NCBI GenBank assembly: GCA_948567375.1 | Contig: OX419759.1 | Coordinates: 49,876,593-49,940,592 of the forward strand | Direction of reading: 5' to 3' | DNA length: 64,000 nt | Source of the DNA: Lunularia cruciata | Taxonomy: Eukaryota; Streptophyta; Marchantiopsida; Lunulariales; Lunulariaceae | Shown here: piece after piece, positions 23,901-36,612 of the stretch | How positions within the stretch are numbered: the stretch's first letter is position 1 | Layout of the letters: each line of letters opens with the position of its first letter | The notes under the pieces: model-generated | What the model was told of the DNA's origin: nothing | The model's database searches: none | What the model saw: only the letters and a program-made list of their open reading frames with translations | Translations under genes and position numbers: made by a program

Positions 23901-26900
23901 CTTGTGAATATGCCTCCTAGATTGATGTGAGAGTGAATGGTCATAACATCAAGGATGCACTTGTTGATAGAGGATCAGCAATGAATGCCATGTCAGAAAG
24001 GTTGATGAAGAATTTGGGTATGATACCTTCAAGACCTTTAACATTTTTGGTGAGCATGGCAAACAAGCAACAAGTTTGACTAGTAGGGGTGATGGATAAG
24101 GTGGTAGTTTCAGTTATGGGAGTTCAAAATCTCATGACTTTCCAAGTCTTGAAGGATTCAAGCTATGACTTACTTCTTGGGAGGCCATGGTTGAGAGCAG
24201 CACACACAATGGATAGATGGCACAAAGGGTACTTGAGGATTGGGCCATCAAACCATAAAGTCACAGTTCCTGTAACTAACACTACCAACACTTCATATTC
24301 AGATACACCATCTTTTGATTATTGGGAATTAGATTCTGAAGAAGGAGCTTAAGGTGTGGACATAAGCATGGAGGAGGAGACTTCCATGGAGGAAGATGAA
24401 TCTGAATAGGATTCAGATGTGTATCCCTTGTGTGCTATGGATTTTGCACCTAAGCCAGAGGTTTTGATGGACCCAAATAAATCACCATTGACACTTGAGG
24501 AGGTAGAGAGAAGGTTAGCTACCCTCAAGTATGGCCCAAATGTTACCAAGGAGGAGAAGGTGAGATTTGAGGAGATTTTCCGCAAGTTCATCCATGTATT
24601 TGCTTTCAATTACAAGGATTTGAAGGAAGTCACCTTGGAGTAGCACAAGATAGAGGTGGAGTCACATGCAAGACCAATCCGCCAAAAGCAACATTGCATT
24701 AGCCCACCAATATCTTTGGTTGTGAAGGAGGAGATTGATAAGCTCAAGGAAGCCAAATTTATCTTTGAGGTGGAGAATTCAGAATGGGTGTCTCCAATTG
24801 TCATTGTGAAGAAAAAGAATGGCAAGCTTTGGGTATGTGTGGATTACAAGAAGCTCAATGATACTACCAAGAAGGACTACTACCCATTGCCATTCATTGA
24901 TTAGATCTAAGAGGAAGTTGCAGGTCATGAGAGGTACAATTTTGGAAATGGTAGATATAACCAAATCAAGATTGCACCAGAGCATCAACAACTCACCACA
25001 TTCACCACACCTTGGAAAACTTATGCTTTCAAGGTCATGCCTTTTGGGTTTTGCAATGCTCCAGCCTCATTCCAATGGTTCATGAACAAGGTAGTTGAAA
25101 CTTTCATTGGGAAATTTGTGAGAGACTTTGTGGATGACTTTTGTGTCTACGGGAGCAAGGAAGAGCACTTTGAGCACCTAATCAAGGTCTTGCAATGCTT
25201 GGATGAGGCAAATGTATCACTCAACCCAAAGAAGTGCATTTTTGGATATGAAGAAGGTCTACTTTTGGGGCACATCATCTCCAAGGATGGAATAGCATTG
25301 ATCCTGAGAAGGTGAGGAAAATCTCAGACCTTCCATTCCCTTTAGGCTTGACAAAGTTATGCCAATTCTTGGGGATGGTTGGATACTATAGGAGGTTCAT
25401 CTTCTCATTTTCCAAAAAGGCTTATGCATTGACCATCTACATGAAGAAAGATGTGGATTACATGGTGATTTTGGAGGACAAGGAGGCTCTCAAAGCTTTT
25501 GAGGAGCTCAAGCAATCCCTTGTTGTAGCTCCAATTCTTGCTAAACCTGATTGGAGTAAGCCTTTCATCCTCTACACTGATGCATCTAATGTAGCTATAA
25601 GATGCACTCTTAGTCAATTAGACCAAAATGGGCATGATCATCTAATAGCTTATGCTAGTAGGCAGATGGTTTTAGCAGAAAAGAACTACTTTGTCACAAA
25701 GAGAGAAGCGTTGGCAGTGATCTTTGGTCTCAAGAAGTTTAAACACTACTTGATTGGAGGGAAAGCCACCATTGCCATGGATCACAAGGCTTTGAAGTAC
25801 ATATTTAACAAGCCTAATCTTGAAGAGAGACTAGCAAGGTGGATAATACTCTTGTCTGAATATGGCTACACCATTGAGGATAGGCCAAGAAAGAAACATG
25901 CAAATGTTGATTTGTTATCTAGAGCCTATGATCATGATTTAGATGAGCCAATGGATGATTCTTTCCCGGATGAGGAGCTCATGCCAATCTCAGTCACTCA
26001 AGAGGTTCTAATGGAGTACAAGGAGATTATGGATTTTTTGACAAAAGGTAACACTCCAAAAGAGATGTATGCTAGGGAGGGGAAGGCCCTTGTAGCAAGA
26101 TCTAGACCTTATACAATGGTGGAGGATATTCTTTTTCACCAAGTAGCAAATGGTCTACTTTGAAGAGCAGTGGGTAAGGAAGAGTCTATCTTACTTATAA
26201 AGGAATTTCATGAAGGTTTAGTGTGTGGAAGACACTTTGCAAGAAAAGTGACTACTTTCAAGATTCTAGATGCAAGTTATCATTGGAGAGGGATTTTCAA
26301 GGATTGTCTTGATTATAGAAAAAGATTGTCATGTTCGTCAAGCTTTTGCTAGAAATTCTACTTCCACTCCACCACTTAGATCAATTCCATTGCTAGGACC
26401 TTTTGAAAAGTGGGGAATTGATTTTGTAGGTCCTCTCAATAGAACCTCAAGGAACAATTGGTATATTGTGGTAGTTACTGATTATCTTACCAAGTGGGTC
26501 AAGGCTAGACCATTGAGGGACAAGAATGAAGATGAAGTTGGTAGATTTCTTTATGAATGCATTATCACTAGGTTTAGATGCACTTTGGAGTTAGTTTTTG
26601 ATAGAGGAAGAGAGTTTACAAGAAGCATCATTACAGCCATGCTACGACATTTCTCTATCACACATAGAGAGTAACTACATCCTATAAGCCAAATTCCAAT
26701 GGCTTGGCAGAGAGAACCAATTAGACCTTGTGCATGATGTTGGCCAAAGATGCAAAAATAAAGGGAGCTAAACATCATTGGGACAAGAGGGTTCATGCAG
26801 TTTTGTGGGAGTATAGGACAACCATGAAGACTTCCACCAGATATTCTCTATTTCAATTGGTATATGATGTTGATTCTACCTTACCTATTCACTTTGATCT

Positions 26901-27285
26901 TCCTACCTTCCAAAGCATTCATAAGAGATTAAAGAAAGCACAAGGAGGTGATGCAGAGAAGTCAAGGAAGGATCAACTCATGGAGTTGGAAGAAGCAAGA
27001 GCAGTTGCTATGGTTCAAGTGGAGCAAGCCCAAAGGAAATAAAAGGAGAGCTATGACAAGAGGCAAGGCAAGAAGAAGGTGGAGCCTTTCAAAGAAGGTG
27101 ATCGAGTAATGTTGTTTGATTCTATCCAATTCAAGAGAGTGCAAAAGAAGCTTTTGCCTAAGTACTTTGGACCTTTCATAGTGAAGAAGATGTGGGGCAA
27201 TTACACCTATGATCTCAAGGACTTGGGAGGAAGACACTTTGATAGGATTAACCATGATAAGTTGAAGATGTATCATAGAAGGTAG
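23900..27285 (+). pseudogene. pol: E1 pol region (protease, RT, RNase H, integrase)
   Basis: Recognisable landmarks in order: protease with LLLGRPWL near 24,172; RT with WVSPIVIVKKKNGK near 24,790, MPFGFCNAPASFQ near 25,040 and FVDDFCVYG near 25,125; RNase H with FILYTDASNVA near 25,567. The integrase core has WGIDFVGPL near 26,410 and a C-terminal KYFGPFIV block near 27,160. The last codons are only about 50 bases from the 3' LTR, leaving no room for an env or chromodomain. Broken in many places. Confidence 0.85.
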
Positions 27286-27333
27286 AGAGACCTTCACTTT
27301 GATGACAAAGTGAAAACTTAGTTCGAGGGTAAA

Positions 27334-28025
27334 TGTAACACCCATTTGTGCATTTGTCTGGTATTGTGATATTTAACTTGGTATTACAAGTACTTGAGAG
27401 ATATTATTTACATAGAGATAAAGGATGGTTCTACACTAGTCATGATAAGCTAAAGTTAGTCATAGCTAAGATAGAGGGAACCTTACTTTAGAGGAAGTGG
27501 AAAACATGAGCACCACTATTTTAGATTCTAGTGTGTTGACTTGGTATTATTCCTAGGTGTTTGGCATCGAGAAAAGAGTTGAGAACTCTTGGGCCCGCAA
27601 GCCTTTTTGTTTTAGATTCTTCTATAGTCCAAGGATAGCCCATGTGAAGGAATCCTTGACTTAGTGATTGGGTCAAGATAAGATCACATGCTAGTGGAAT
27701 ATGCCCATGTGAATGGATATTCCTTTCTACTTTTTGACTTTACTTGACTTTTAGTCTAGTAACTTGAGTTACTATGGTAATTAGTAACTTTGGTACGTAA
27801 CTATTTCACAAGTATATAAACAAGGGGTGAGGAGGTACTCATCATCCTTTCATTTGCAATTATTTCTCTCTCATTGAGTTTCTCTAGTGAGTAACGTCTT
27901 GAGTCGTGGAGTGTTAGCCTTGGAGGAGTATGATGGAAATGGGATTCCTAGCCTTCTTAGTCCATGGTGCGCTACCATAATAGCCATCAGAGGTTCATCT
28001 TGAGTGAGAGACAGGCCGGCTCACA
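27334..28025 (+). repeat. 3' LTR of E1
   Basis: It runs from TGTAACACCC to GGCTCACA, 692 bp, with a TATA box at 27,813-27,820. It is preceded by a G-rich polypurine-like stretch (GAGGGTAAA), the expected plus-strand primer site. Confidence 0.9.
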
Positions 28026-30495
28026 AGACAACCTAGATCCTAGGTGGTGGTTTGACATAGTATGTCACACATGGAGAGCTTGTTGTTTAGGTTCAGCTGG
28101 ATCATCCGACTGATAGCTTGATGGTGAGAGCTTAGGCTATTGCAACAATAGCTAAGTCATACAATGTGCTAGTTGGGAGAGCAGTATTGTATCCCATGGG
28201 TTTCAATATTGACTATCAGGAGGATATAGCCTCCTATAGACCAGGTTGGTAGTTTGGTGAGGGACGGGTATGTTGCCTACCAATATGCTTCAATAGTGGT
28301 AATCTTGGCTCATTATAGTCCGAGACCATGGTAGCATCAATTTCAGCTTTTAGTGATGTGGTTACTTGGCCTGGTGACTTGTTAGAGTGCAACGCCCATG
28401 CAAAGGATACTCTAGTACCATAAGAGATCACTTGGATTTGGAGTACAAGTGGGATTGTTCCATCCACCTTGGATATTCCATTGTGGAGTTCAGAGGAGGC
28501 ATTGCAACAACATGCAGATCGGTTGGTAGAATAGGCTTGGAGTGGAGCCTTTGTACCACTAGGAGATGAGTGTTAGGATGAGCCTCTAGAGTCAATTACC
28601 TTGGCACCTCTGGATACCACACTCATTGTTTGGCAGTATCCTATAGAGGGAATATGTCAATTGGAGTTGTTTGGTGGGATTAGCACCGGACTAGTTGTGG
28701 TCCTACAGGCGAGTATACGAGTACAAAGGTACTTGTATGTGGAGAGAGATGAGACTGCTAGGCAAGTCTCTTTACATCATGTGGCACACTTGGCCTATTG
28801 GTATCCGAGAATTTTAATGATGTCAGTAGTTAGGAGTTACTAGAATGTCCTACCATTTCCTTACTGGGGGTGCACGATCTAGAGCAACATGGGTCTACTC
28901 ATTTGGTGATTTTGGGATGGCCATGTTAGGGATATACACGTGTTGGCTGGGGTTTGGGTCTTTAGGATCCTTGTTTTGGTGTGTTTTGGGAGATGTTATG
29001 GATATTACAATATCTCCAAGTTCATCAATCTGTTTCTCTAGCTTACCTTTTGGAGAATGTTCCTTTGATGGGTGATTCTTGCACAAGAGTGGTGGCGAGC
29101 ACACATCATGTCCATTCTTGGATGGGACCTACTATACTGTTGGATGCAGCCTGAGTGGGATCACGGGCTCATTGTCTTTGTCTTTGGTGGACAAATCTCT
29201 TACCCAAAGAGGTTTTACAATGTGCATATGACAGGATTCAACAACTAGACTACATCCTTGTTGATGATATCTTGGATGTGGGATGTCAGTCTCAGACGGT
29301 GGTAGTGGCTGATAGGTCACCTATGGCAGTGGTGAACCTAGTTGGACAGCCTAGAGCCGCTTTTCCCACAATTATGAGTTTCCCAAGCTCTCATGCTTTT
29401 TGAGAGGGAGGACCTAGACTTGTTTGGGACTCACAGTTACAGCAATTGGTGGAGCCCAACATTGATGAGAGAGTGCAGGCAATGGGTTTTTGCACTAGTA
29501 TGATTGTTGTTCCAACAATATCAGAGGCATCTAAGTATCAAGTGTTAGGTCAAGCTATGGACCTGAACTATTTGACCTAGATTATTAGCCTTAGTTTGGC
29601 AGAGCAACGGAAGATGCGCTTGATAGGCATCACTACTCGAACACTTGTGAACCCTGTGCCTATCAAGAGATTCAGGCACATGATGGGGGTGATGGACCAA
29701 GTGGAAATGGTATTCTTGGGACACAACCATTAGCTACTAGGGAGAGTGGTCTACTTGGAGTCCATCCAAGTGAGCATGGGCTACTTGGATTACACCCTTA
29801 GTCCACTTGGGATGCAGCTAGAGGCCGTGTGGAGCTTGCAGCCAGAGTGGAGGGAGTTTTTCACACAGAGGTTGGAACCTCTAGTGGTCGGGGCATGACA
29901 CTACTACTCCCAAGGGCCCAGTGTAGCAGCCAATGAGTACATCTTCCACTCTTGCAACAATTAAAGAGGATACTTGGGAGCCAGATCTTGGACCCAAGCT
30001 TACAGGAGAGGAGAGACAGAGAGTTTGGAGGTTCTTGAGGAGCTACACGAGTTGTTTTGCATTCAATATGAAGGATTTGGGTGCTCTAAAAGGACTTGGT
30101 ATACAGATTGAGCTGAGTAGCAATATACAAGTTTTACGATGTCCTTATTGTTATAGTGACATGGAGAGGACATTGATTCAGAGTCGGAATAGAGACCTTT
30201 TTGAGGTTGGTTTGGTTATGATTTCACATGGAGAGTATGCATTAACAACAATGATGCCAACCAAGAAGGATGTGCATGGCAACTACACAGATAGGCAAAT
30301 GTGTGGAGATTACCGTCCTATAAACCGACAGACTAGGGTTGATTGGTATGCCATGCCTACACCGGAGGAGATTTTTGATACAATCGGGCATGCAAAGATC
30401 TTCAAAACTTTGGATCTTTGAGTGGGATATCATTAGTTGCCGATCAAGGAGGAAGATAAGTCCAAGACAACATTTTGGGCTATTGATCCTCACGG
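28026..30495 (+). mobile_element. W: plus-strand Ty3/gypsy fragment, gag/protease to RT
   Basis: Read on the plus strand, 28,040-28,260 gives protease-neighbourhood sequence including VGRAVLYPMGFN. From about 29,930 there is a clear RT N-terminal part: FAFNMKDL, then MCGDYRPINRQTRVDWYAMP and EEIFDTIGHAKIFKTLDL near 30,300-30,420. The RT is cut at 30,495, where the LTR of element X begins, so X inserted into W. Its left side abuts the 3' LTR of E1. No LTR of W's own is in the window. CGDYRP-type RTs of this kind differ from those of families E and Y. Broken. Confidence 0.75.
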
Positions 30496-33400
30496 TGTCA
30501 TCACGAAAATAATCTACATGTAATATTTGTGCAATTTGGTGTGAGTTTTCCATGTTATTGAACTCAAGAGTTTATGTTATGGTGAAACTGATATTTGTTT
30601 GTGTTCTTGTAAGCTCAAGGATTTTCTCTTTTGTTAAGGGAGGGAGGGAATTAAGTGGTGGATTTTCTTTAATATTACATAAGCTTGGGGTTTATTAACA
30701 TGTCACTTAAGCACTGGAGTTGTTATTGGGAAGTTTGTTATTGGGGTTATGTTATTGGGGTCTCAAGAGTATTTTAATTAGGAGTAGTAGCAAAGGATTT
30801 TGGGGAATTGTGAAAAAGTGAACAAAAAGGCTGAATGAGGAAGGAAAGTTTCGGGGGGAAAGGCCTGCTTGGAGAAGGAACAGGGCTGGACAGGGATTTT
30901 TTTTGAGAGGATACCTTAGGCTTGTGCAGGAACAGCGTGCGGTTTTAAGCTTCAAGAGAAAGGCTGAGTGGGAAAGGAAAGTTTCGGGAGAAAAGCCTGC
31001 TTGGAGAAGGAACACGGTTGTGACAGGAGAGGGAAAGATTTTTGAGAGTTGCAAGAGGCTGTTGCAGTGCCACAGGAGATTTTGAGATGCCTTAGGGCTG
31101 TGACAGGAGAGGGAAAGATTTTTTGAGAGTTGAGAGAGGCTGTTGCAGGGCCAGAGGAGATTTTTGAGATGCCTTAGGGCTATGACAGGAGAGGAAAGAT
31201 TTTTCAAGAGTTGACAAGGACCCTTGCAGGGCCAGAGGAGATTTCGAGATGCCTTAGGGCTGTGACAGGAGAGGGAAAGATTTTTGAGAGTTGAGAGAGG
31301 CTATTGCAAGGCCAGAGGAGCTTTTTGAGATGCCTTAGGGCTGTGACAGGAGAGGAAAGATTTTTTGAGAGTTGAGAGAGGTTGTTGTAAGGCCAGAGGA
31401 GATTTTGAGATGCCTTAGGGCTGTGATAGGAGAGGGAAAGAATTTTGAGAGTTGAGGGAGGCTGTTGCAGGGCCAGAGGAGATTTTGAGATGCCTTAGGG
31501 TAGTGACAGGAGAAGAGGAGATTTAGAGATGCCTTAGGGCTGTGACAGGAGAAGGGGAGATTTTTGAGATTTGAGAGAGGGCTGTGGTAGGAGCAGAGGA
31601 TATTTAGAGATGCCTTAGGCTGTGATAGGAGAGGAGGAGATCTTCGAGAGTTGAGAGAGGCTATTGTAGGAGCAAAGGAAATTTTGAGTAAGGATGCCTT
31701 AGGGTTGCAACAAGAGGAGGGAAATTATTTGAGAATGGAGGCCTATGGCTGTTGCAAGAGCAAGAGATTTTCAAGTTTTGCTTGGGCATTGATCAGAACA
31801 GAGGAGAGGAGAAAGAAGGAAAGAAAATTGAGGGTTGGTATGATAAGAGCAGGAGATTTGGAGTTTTGCTTGGTCATTGATTTGGAATAGTGGAGAAGAG
31901 AAGGAGTTGAAATTTGCAAGAAGGACTCGACTAGGGTGAGAGTAGGAGAAGGAATTCAAGAGTCTGACTTTGCCTTGCACAAGATAGGAGAGATTTTGAA
32001 GGTTGGCTTCCCTGAGCAGTAGCCAATGACATGGGTAAATTTGAGTCAGGGTTGCTCTGGCTGGATAGGGAATGATTTTGAATGTCAAAGGATGTTTATT
32101 GTGAGAGTGTTGATAGGAGAGAAAATTTTGAATGGAGAATGTTTGCTATGAAGAGGTGGACATAGAATGAATTTCAAACGTAGAGGATGTGCTGTTGAAA
32201 ATGTGACAGTGGAGAATTTCACGAAGGAGAGGCTGAGCAGAGTGAATGAGAGACTAGACAAAGTGAATGAGAGACTGTATAGAGAGAAGGAGTGAGAGTT
32301 TCTAGGGCTTGGTCTGCACAGGAGTGAACTATTGAAGAGAGATTTTTGAAGGTTGCTTGGCCTTGGTCTGGACAGGAGTGAACTATTGAAGAGAGATTTT
32401 CAAAGGTTGCTTGGCCTTGGTCTGTGACACGAGGAGAGAGAAAACTTTTGAAAGTGCTATTGAGCAAGACAGTGGCCGGATGAACAAATGGCGGGGAGTA
32501 TGCCTTGAAGGTATGCAGGGTAGAGGAGAGACATTTTTGCAAGAAATCAAAGGCCTTGAGAGTGCAGGGCAGAAAATGGGTTTCTTTGCAAGAGAATGAA
32601 GGACCTTGTAGGAGAGAGAGAGCTGGACAGAAAAGAAATTTTTGCAGGAATAGTAGGGCTGAGAGAGGGTTCAGGAAGGAGAAAAGGGTTTTGCAGAAAG
32701 AATGTTCCCAAGGAGTTGATGCTTGGACAGCATAAGTTTCGAGAAGAGCAGTAGAGAAGAGCAGTAGGGCTGAGTGTGGAGCTTCACAAATTGGCAAGGA
32801 GATTGAAAGAGAGGGTAGTTTCAAGCATTTGTTGGGCTGGTCTACGACAAGACGGAGGAAGGAGAGAGAGAGATGCCTTGAGAGGCCATTGGGCAATGAC
32901 ATGACCAGGTAGAAAATTTCAAAATTGAAGAGCTGATGGGTGTCGGTGCAGGGAGAATTTTCAAGGGAAAAGCTGACATGTGACATGAATGATGGAGTTA
33001 ATGCTGGCACAAGACTTTGAGAATGGAGGTCAAAGATAGTTGTGCACTGAGCTACTGATAGAATTTTTCTAAAAGGAGAGATGAGGACATTTCATGAAGG
33101 ATCTTCAGCTGATAATAGAAGCTTTTGCATTGATGGAAACATTGATGGGAGTGCGATTGGGAGGTGAAGAAAAGGTCCGGAGGATGAGTTGCCTTTACTA
33201 TTATCGAACAGAGTGTGTGTGAGAAGCGCCAGCTGAAGTGAAGTTCTATCATAATTTAGTGCAGACACTGTATGAATTGGAATTGGTTGGGTTGTCAATC
33301 TTGTGAACCTCGCATCTGAAAATTTTATGAATGACAAATCTTGAGATGATGGTGTGTTTGATCTGTGACTAGCATCAAGGAAGCTCCATTTTAGGAGCTC

Positions 33401-33761
33401 TCAGTCCGTCTATATGAATGGTTAGACTCAGTAGTCTGGCCAGGTTGAGCTAAATAGAATATTATTTATTGTTCGTAAAAATCCCAGCCTTTCCTAGGAA
33501 CTGTCAGGTCCATAACCATAGCTGAAACTGTGTGAGCTAGCCAGTTTTGTGAAGGCCGAGGACAAACACAAACCATCGAGAAACCTGACCTCATGAAGCA
33601 AAGAAAACCCTGAATTCTTAGAGAATTGAGATTTCCAACACACCCGAAATAGGAGGAGAATGTCAATCTACAAGGACTCTAAATCAACTACTATAAGGAC
33701 AAACTAAGCACAAGCAGCCAGGTGCCCGGTGTGCTCTCGAGGCTAGACAAATTCCCTGACA
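30496..33761 (+). repeat. 5' LTR of element X, 3.27 kb
   Basis: It starts TGTCATCACGAAAATAATC and ends AATTCCCTGACA, just before a primer-binding-like site. Its first part matches 46,278-47,000 and its later part matches 53,244-55,464, the 3' LTR of the same element split by E2. Its ends also match the inverted 1.45-kb LTR at 36,613-38,057. The interior holds a tandem array of about 80-bp units. Long antisense frames across it are purine-composition artefacts and do not stay open in the other copy. Confidence 0.85.
31003..31760. repeat. Tandem array of about 80-bp units inside the X LTR
   Basis: Some 9-10 imperfect units each contain GGCTGTGACAGGAGAGG, then GATTTTTGAGAGTTGAGAG, then GGCCAGAGGAGATTTTGAG and ATGCCTTAGG. 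Most units are 78-84 bp and one is much shorter. The same array is in the X 3' LTR (about 46,770-47,000 and 53,244-53,900). It is strongly purine-biased on the plus strand. Confidence 0.9.
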
Positions 33762-33765
33762 TAAG

Positions 33766-33782
33766 TGGCGACCATATTGGGG
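33766..33782 (+). promoter_or_regulatory. Primer-binding-like site of X
   Basis: TGGCGACCATATTGGGG begins four bases after the LTR end, with the TGG expected to pair with a tRNA CCA end. I cannot name the tRNA. It differs from the primer sites of Y, E and Z. Confidence 0.6.
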
Positions 33783-33844
33783 AATCTCGAGGCTTGTGCT
33801 TAGATGTTAGGCCCAGTTGGAGTTGGGAAAGGGGACAAGGCAAA

Positions 33845-34371
33845 TTGGACTAATCTAAGTGGACAGTAGTGAGCTGTGCTGAGGTAGAGATGGGCCTAGA
33901 GGCTTCATCTGTAGCTATGACAAGGGAACAAGAGATCTCATTGATTGTCATGGCAACCATGAGAGCCATGAAGGATCAAGACAAGGAAAGAGACAGGGTG
34001 AAAGTGCAGTATTCACAAGTCACAAAGTGTCTGCACGTTGTGGTAGATCAGCAAGGGGAATTTGATGGTAAGGACGTGACCAAGTACCTAAAGGTCTATT
34101 GGAGAGAGGTAAAGCTTCATGTTCTGGATGAGAACATTGCCATTGCTAGGTTTCCTACATTGGTTGAGCTCAAAATCAGAACGGTGGTTGAGGGCTTGGT
34201 GAGAAGGGCGGAGACATGGGAGGAGTTCTCCCATATGATGAAGGAGGAATTCTTGCTGCAAGATGCGGATCGGGTCACCCAGGCCATGCTTTTGGATTGG
34301 ATGAACAATAGGAGTAAAAATTTGGGGCCTCAAGATCTCCTAAGGGAGTTTAACAAGAGATTGGGACATCT
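33845..34371 (+). pseudogene. gag: X gag, first part
   Basis: The reading includes an N-terminal segment with a GEFDGKDVTKYLKVYWREV-like block, then helices with TWEEFSHMMKEEF, as in retrotransposon gag capsid domains. The frame is interrupted by the insertion of element Y, whose target duplication follows directly. The rest of gag, with the knuckle, lies right of Y from 40,174. Confidence 0.7.
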
Positions 34372-34376
34372 ATCAG
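34372..34376. repeat. Left target-site duplication of Y (ATCAG)
   Basis: ATCAG precedes the first LTR base of Y and recurs exactly at 40,169-40,173 after its last base. Five bases is the normal Ty3/gypsy duplication length. This fixes the insertion as a simple integration event into X gag. Confidence 0.95.
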
Positions 34377-34790
34377 TGTAAAAGACCAAATCCAAGGAGA
34401 GAAATAGGAGAATGGAAACTCACATTGGGACACTTGAAAGAGAGAAAACTCCAAATGCCTAGCATGAGCTTTGACCTTGGTATTTATAGGTAGCATACAA
34501 GGCCCTTGAGAAGCTTCCTCAAGCCGCTTTCTTAGAGTGCAAGCCAAGTTAACTAGAAAGCTTCTCAAGAAGCTTCCTTCTAGAAGCCGTCTACTTGGCG
34601 TGCAAGCTAAGCTAGTTGGAAGTTCCTAGAAGCTTCCTTCTAGAAGCTACTTACTTGAGGTGCAAGCTAAGCTAGCCGGGAAGCTTTCCAAGAAGCTTCC
34701 TTGATACTTCCAGAATATTCTAGGCTAATTTGTCTTATATGCTACTTTGTAATCCCGACTAACTTCGTTGCTAAACTCCATATTGTTATA
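34377..34790 (-). repeat. 3' LTR of Y (left side)
   Basis: It starts TGTAAAAGACC and ends ATATTGTTATA. Minus-strand TATA (CCTATAAATA) at 34,481-34,490. TTCCAGAATATTC at 34,708-34,720 is a three-unit heat-shock-element pattern. Several GAAGCTTC/TTCTAGAA words lie between the two. Confidence 0.9.
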
Positions 34791-34849
34791 TATTCCCCCG
34801 CTGCTAGTTGGTGATGTCCTCGTTGCCAGTGAAGCTTCAAATTCCTGGA

Positions 34850-35369
34850 TGGCCGTCTGTGCATTCTGGAGGTGAGAAAAAGGTTCCCATGTGGCATCAT
34901 GAAGGGGATACCATTTCCAAAGGACCTTGTACTCTGTATGTTGGCGACGACCTCATTGAATATGGCGACGTGCAAGGATATGATCAACTTCGTACTCCTC
35001 ATGATTATTGATAGGGATAGAAAGAACGGGAAGTTGGACTCAAGAGGAAAAGGAAGAGGGGTTAGGAACAAAGGGTTTCAACTTGGAAATATGAAAGACA
35101 GGATGGATACGCATGTGACAAGGCAAGGCAAATCGATAAGCAACAAGAGAGACAATTTGGGTGATATCAAAGAGTCCTATCCAATTAGGTGCAAGTTTAC
35201 GAACTTGGGTATCAAGTGGGAGAGGGAGGTTACTAGAGGATAACATGACTTTATCACCAACTTCAAAGGTGAGATCATGACAATGGTCGTCCGCATATTG
35301 TTTTTGGTGATTCTGAGCAACAAGGAGGTGAGACTTGGCTTGTTGGAGAGATTGTGATATAGTGGTCAA
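34850..35369 (-). pseudogene. Y integrase C-terminus and chromodomain
   Basis: Read on the minus strand, the integrase C-terminal part carries FEVGDKVMLSS, then LAPNWIGLFDI (the GPY/F-type module) and HPVFHISKLKPF, which typically ends the module. A chromodomain-like stretch follows with VDHILARR, then a YPLHDATWEPF block. In chromoviruses this domain binds modified histones and steers integration. Broken. Confidence 0.7.
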
Positions 35370-36612
35370 GAATGTGGAAGTATGAGGAACCTGAGATGGA
35401 GGTGGAGCAAGAAGAGAATTTGGAACAAGCGGATCTTGGCCAAAATTTAGAAAGAAAGGAGAAAGTCCGATGCTTGCCTATTTGGAATTGTTGTAGGCAA
35501 ATTCTACAACTGCAAGATATTCATCCCAATTGGTATGGTGGACATTGACAAAGGCATGCAACATATCCTCCAATGTATGATTTGCATGTTTGGTTTGTCC
35601 ATCAGTTTGAGGATGATAGGCCGTGGACAAAGCAAGCTTGGTGCCAAGTATCTAGAAGAGTGCTTGCCAAAACTTCATGGTAAATCAAGGATCACGGTTG
35701 GAGATGAGTACACATGGCATCCCATGATGCTTGAAGATATTATTGAAGTAGATTTGCGCTAAGGTTAGAGCATCCACAATATCACAGGTTGGTGCCAAGC
35801 TTACTAAGCTTATCCACAAACACCACGATTGCGGTGTGTCCTTGTTTTGTCTTTGGCAAGGATGTGATGAGATCCAAGCTCACATGCTCCCAACGAGCGG
35901 ATAGAATAGCAAGTGGTTGAAGGAGTCCACTCGGCTTTTGGTTGCTGGCCTTGTTACGTTGGCAGCTCTCACACTATCGGAAAAATTCTTGAACATCTCG
36001 TGTCATGTTGGGCTACCACCATTGACGTTGGAGGGTACTCAAGGTCTTGTCCACACCCATGTGACCCGTGATGGGTAAATCATGGGCTTCTTGAAGGTGC
36101 ACAAGTCAAAGATCACCTTTAGCTAGAACATAGATCCGGTCCTCATGGAATAAAAGGCCCTCCTTGATGGAAAAGGTGTTGTACTCCTTATCACATGCCG
36201 TAAGGCAACCTTGAACCATTTGGAAGAAGGGATCTTGGTGTAGAGCTTACTAAAACTTGTTTTGGACCTTGGAGTCAACTGACACTATTGAAATTGCCGT
36301 TGTGATGAAAGGAAGAGACTTCAAATCAGGTTGTCATGATAAAGCATCAGGGATGACATGGAACCGACCTGGTTTGTACTCAAGTTTGATGTCATACAAT
36401 TGGTTTGTACTCAAGTTTGATGTCATACAATTGTCCTCCCATCGATGATGTCAACTCGTCATGTGTTCCAAGTGTAAGGTCTATAACAATGGTTTGTGAT
36501 CAGTTCGCATGATCACTTGTTTCCCCAAGAGGTAATGCCTCCATAGCTTGGTGGCGTATACCATTGCAAGTTGATCTTGATCTCAAGCAGAGTAGTTTTG
36601 TTCAGCCGTATT

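Larger units (their letters stand above)
20208..28025 (+). mobile_element. E1: full-length but broken Ty3/gypsy element
   Basis: The order is 5' LTR 20,208-20,898, degenerate primer-binding site at 20,903, two small leader ORFs, gag from 22,463 with a CCHC knuckle near 23,310-23,350, and protease near 23,940-24,200. Reverse transcriptase lies at about 24,780-25,290, RNase H at about 25,560-25,830, integrase at about 26,200-26,740 with a C-terminal GPF block near 27,170, and the 3' LTR at 27,334-28,025. The DDF catalytic signature, the lack of a chromodomain and the tRNA-Asp-like primer site in sister copies suggest the Athila/Tat side of Ty3/gypsy. Flanking 5-mers (TGATT, AGACA) do not match. 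The LTRs differ at about 30 sites (4-5%). The coding part has many breaks. Confidence 0.9.

Noticed and set aside
30752-31207. Antisense repetitive ORF across the 80-bp array
   Set aside because: Unit length is close to a multiple of three, so some antisense frames stay open by chance. Units vary in length and the frame shifts between them.
32219-33010. 263-aa antisense ORF inside the X LTR
   Set aside because: Composition is Ser/Leu/Pro-rich, as expected from reading the complement of purine-rich repeats. The frame is not kept open in the other X LTR copy (54.3-55.3 kb).
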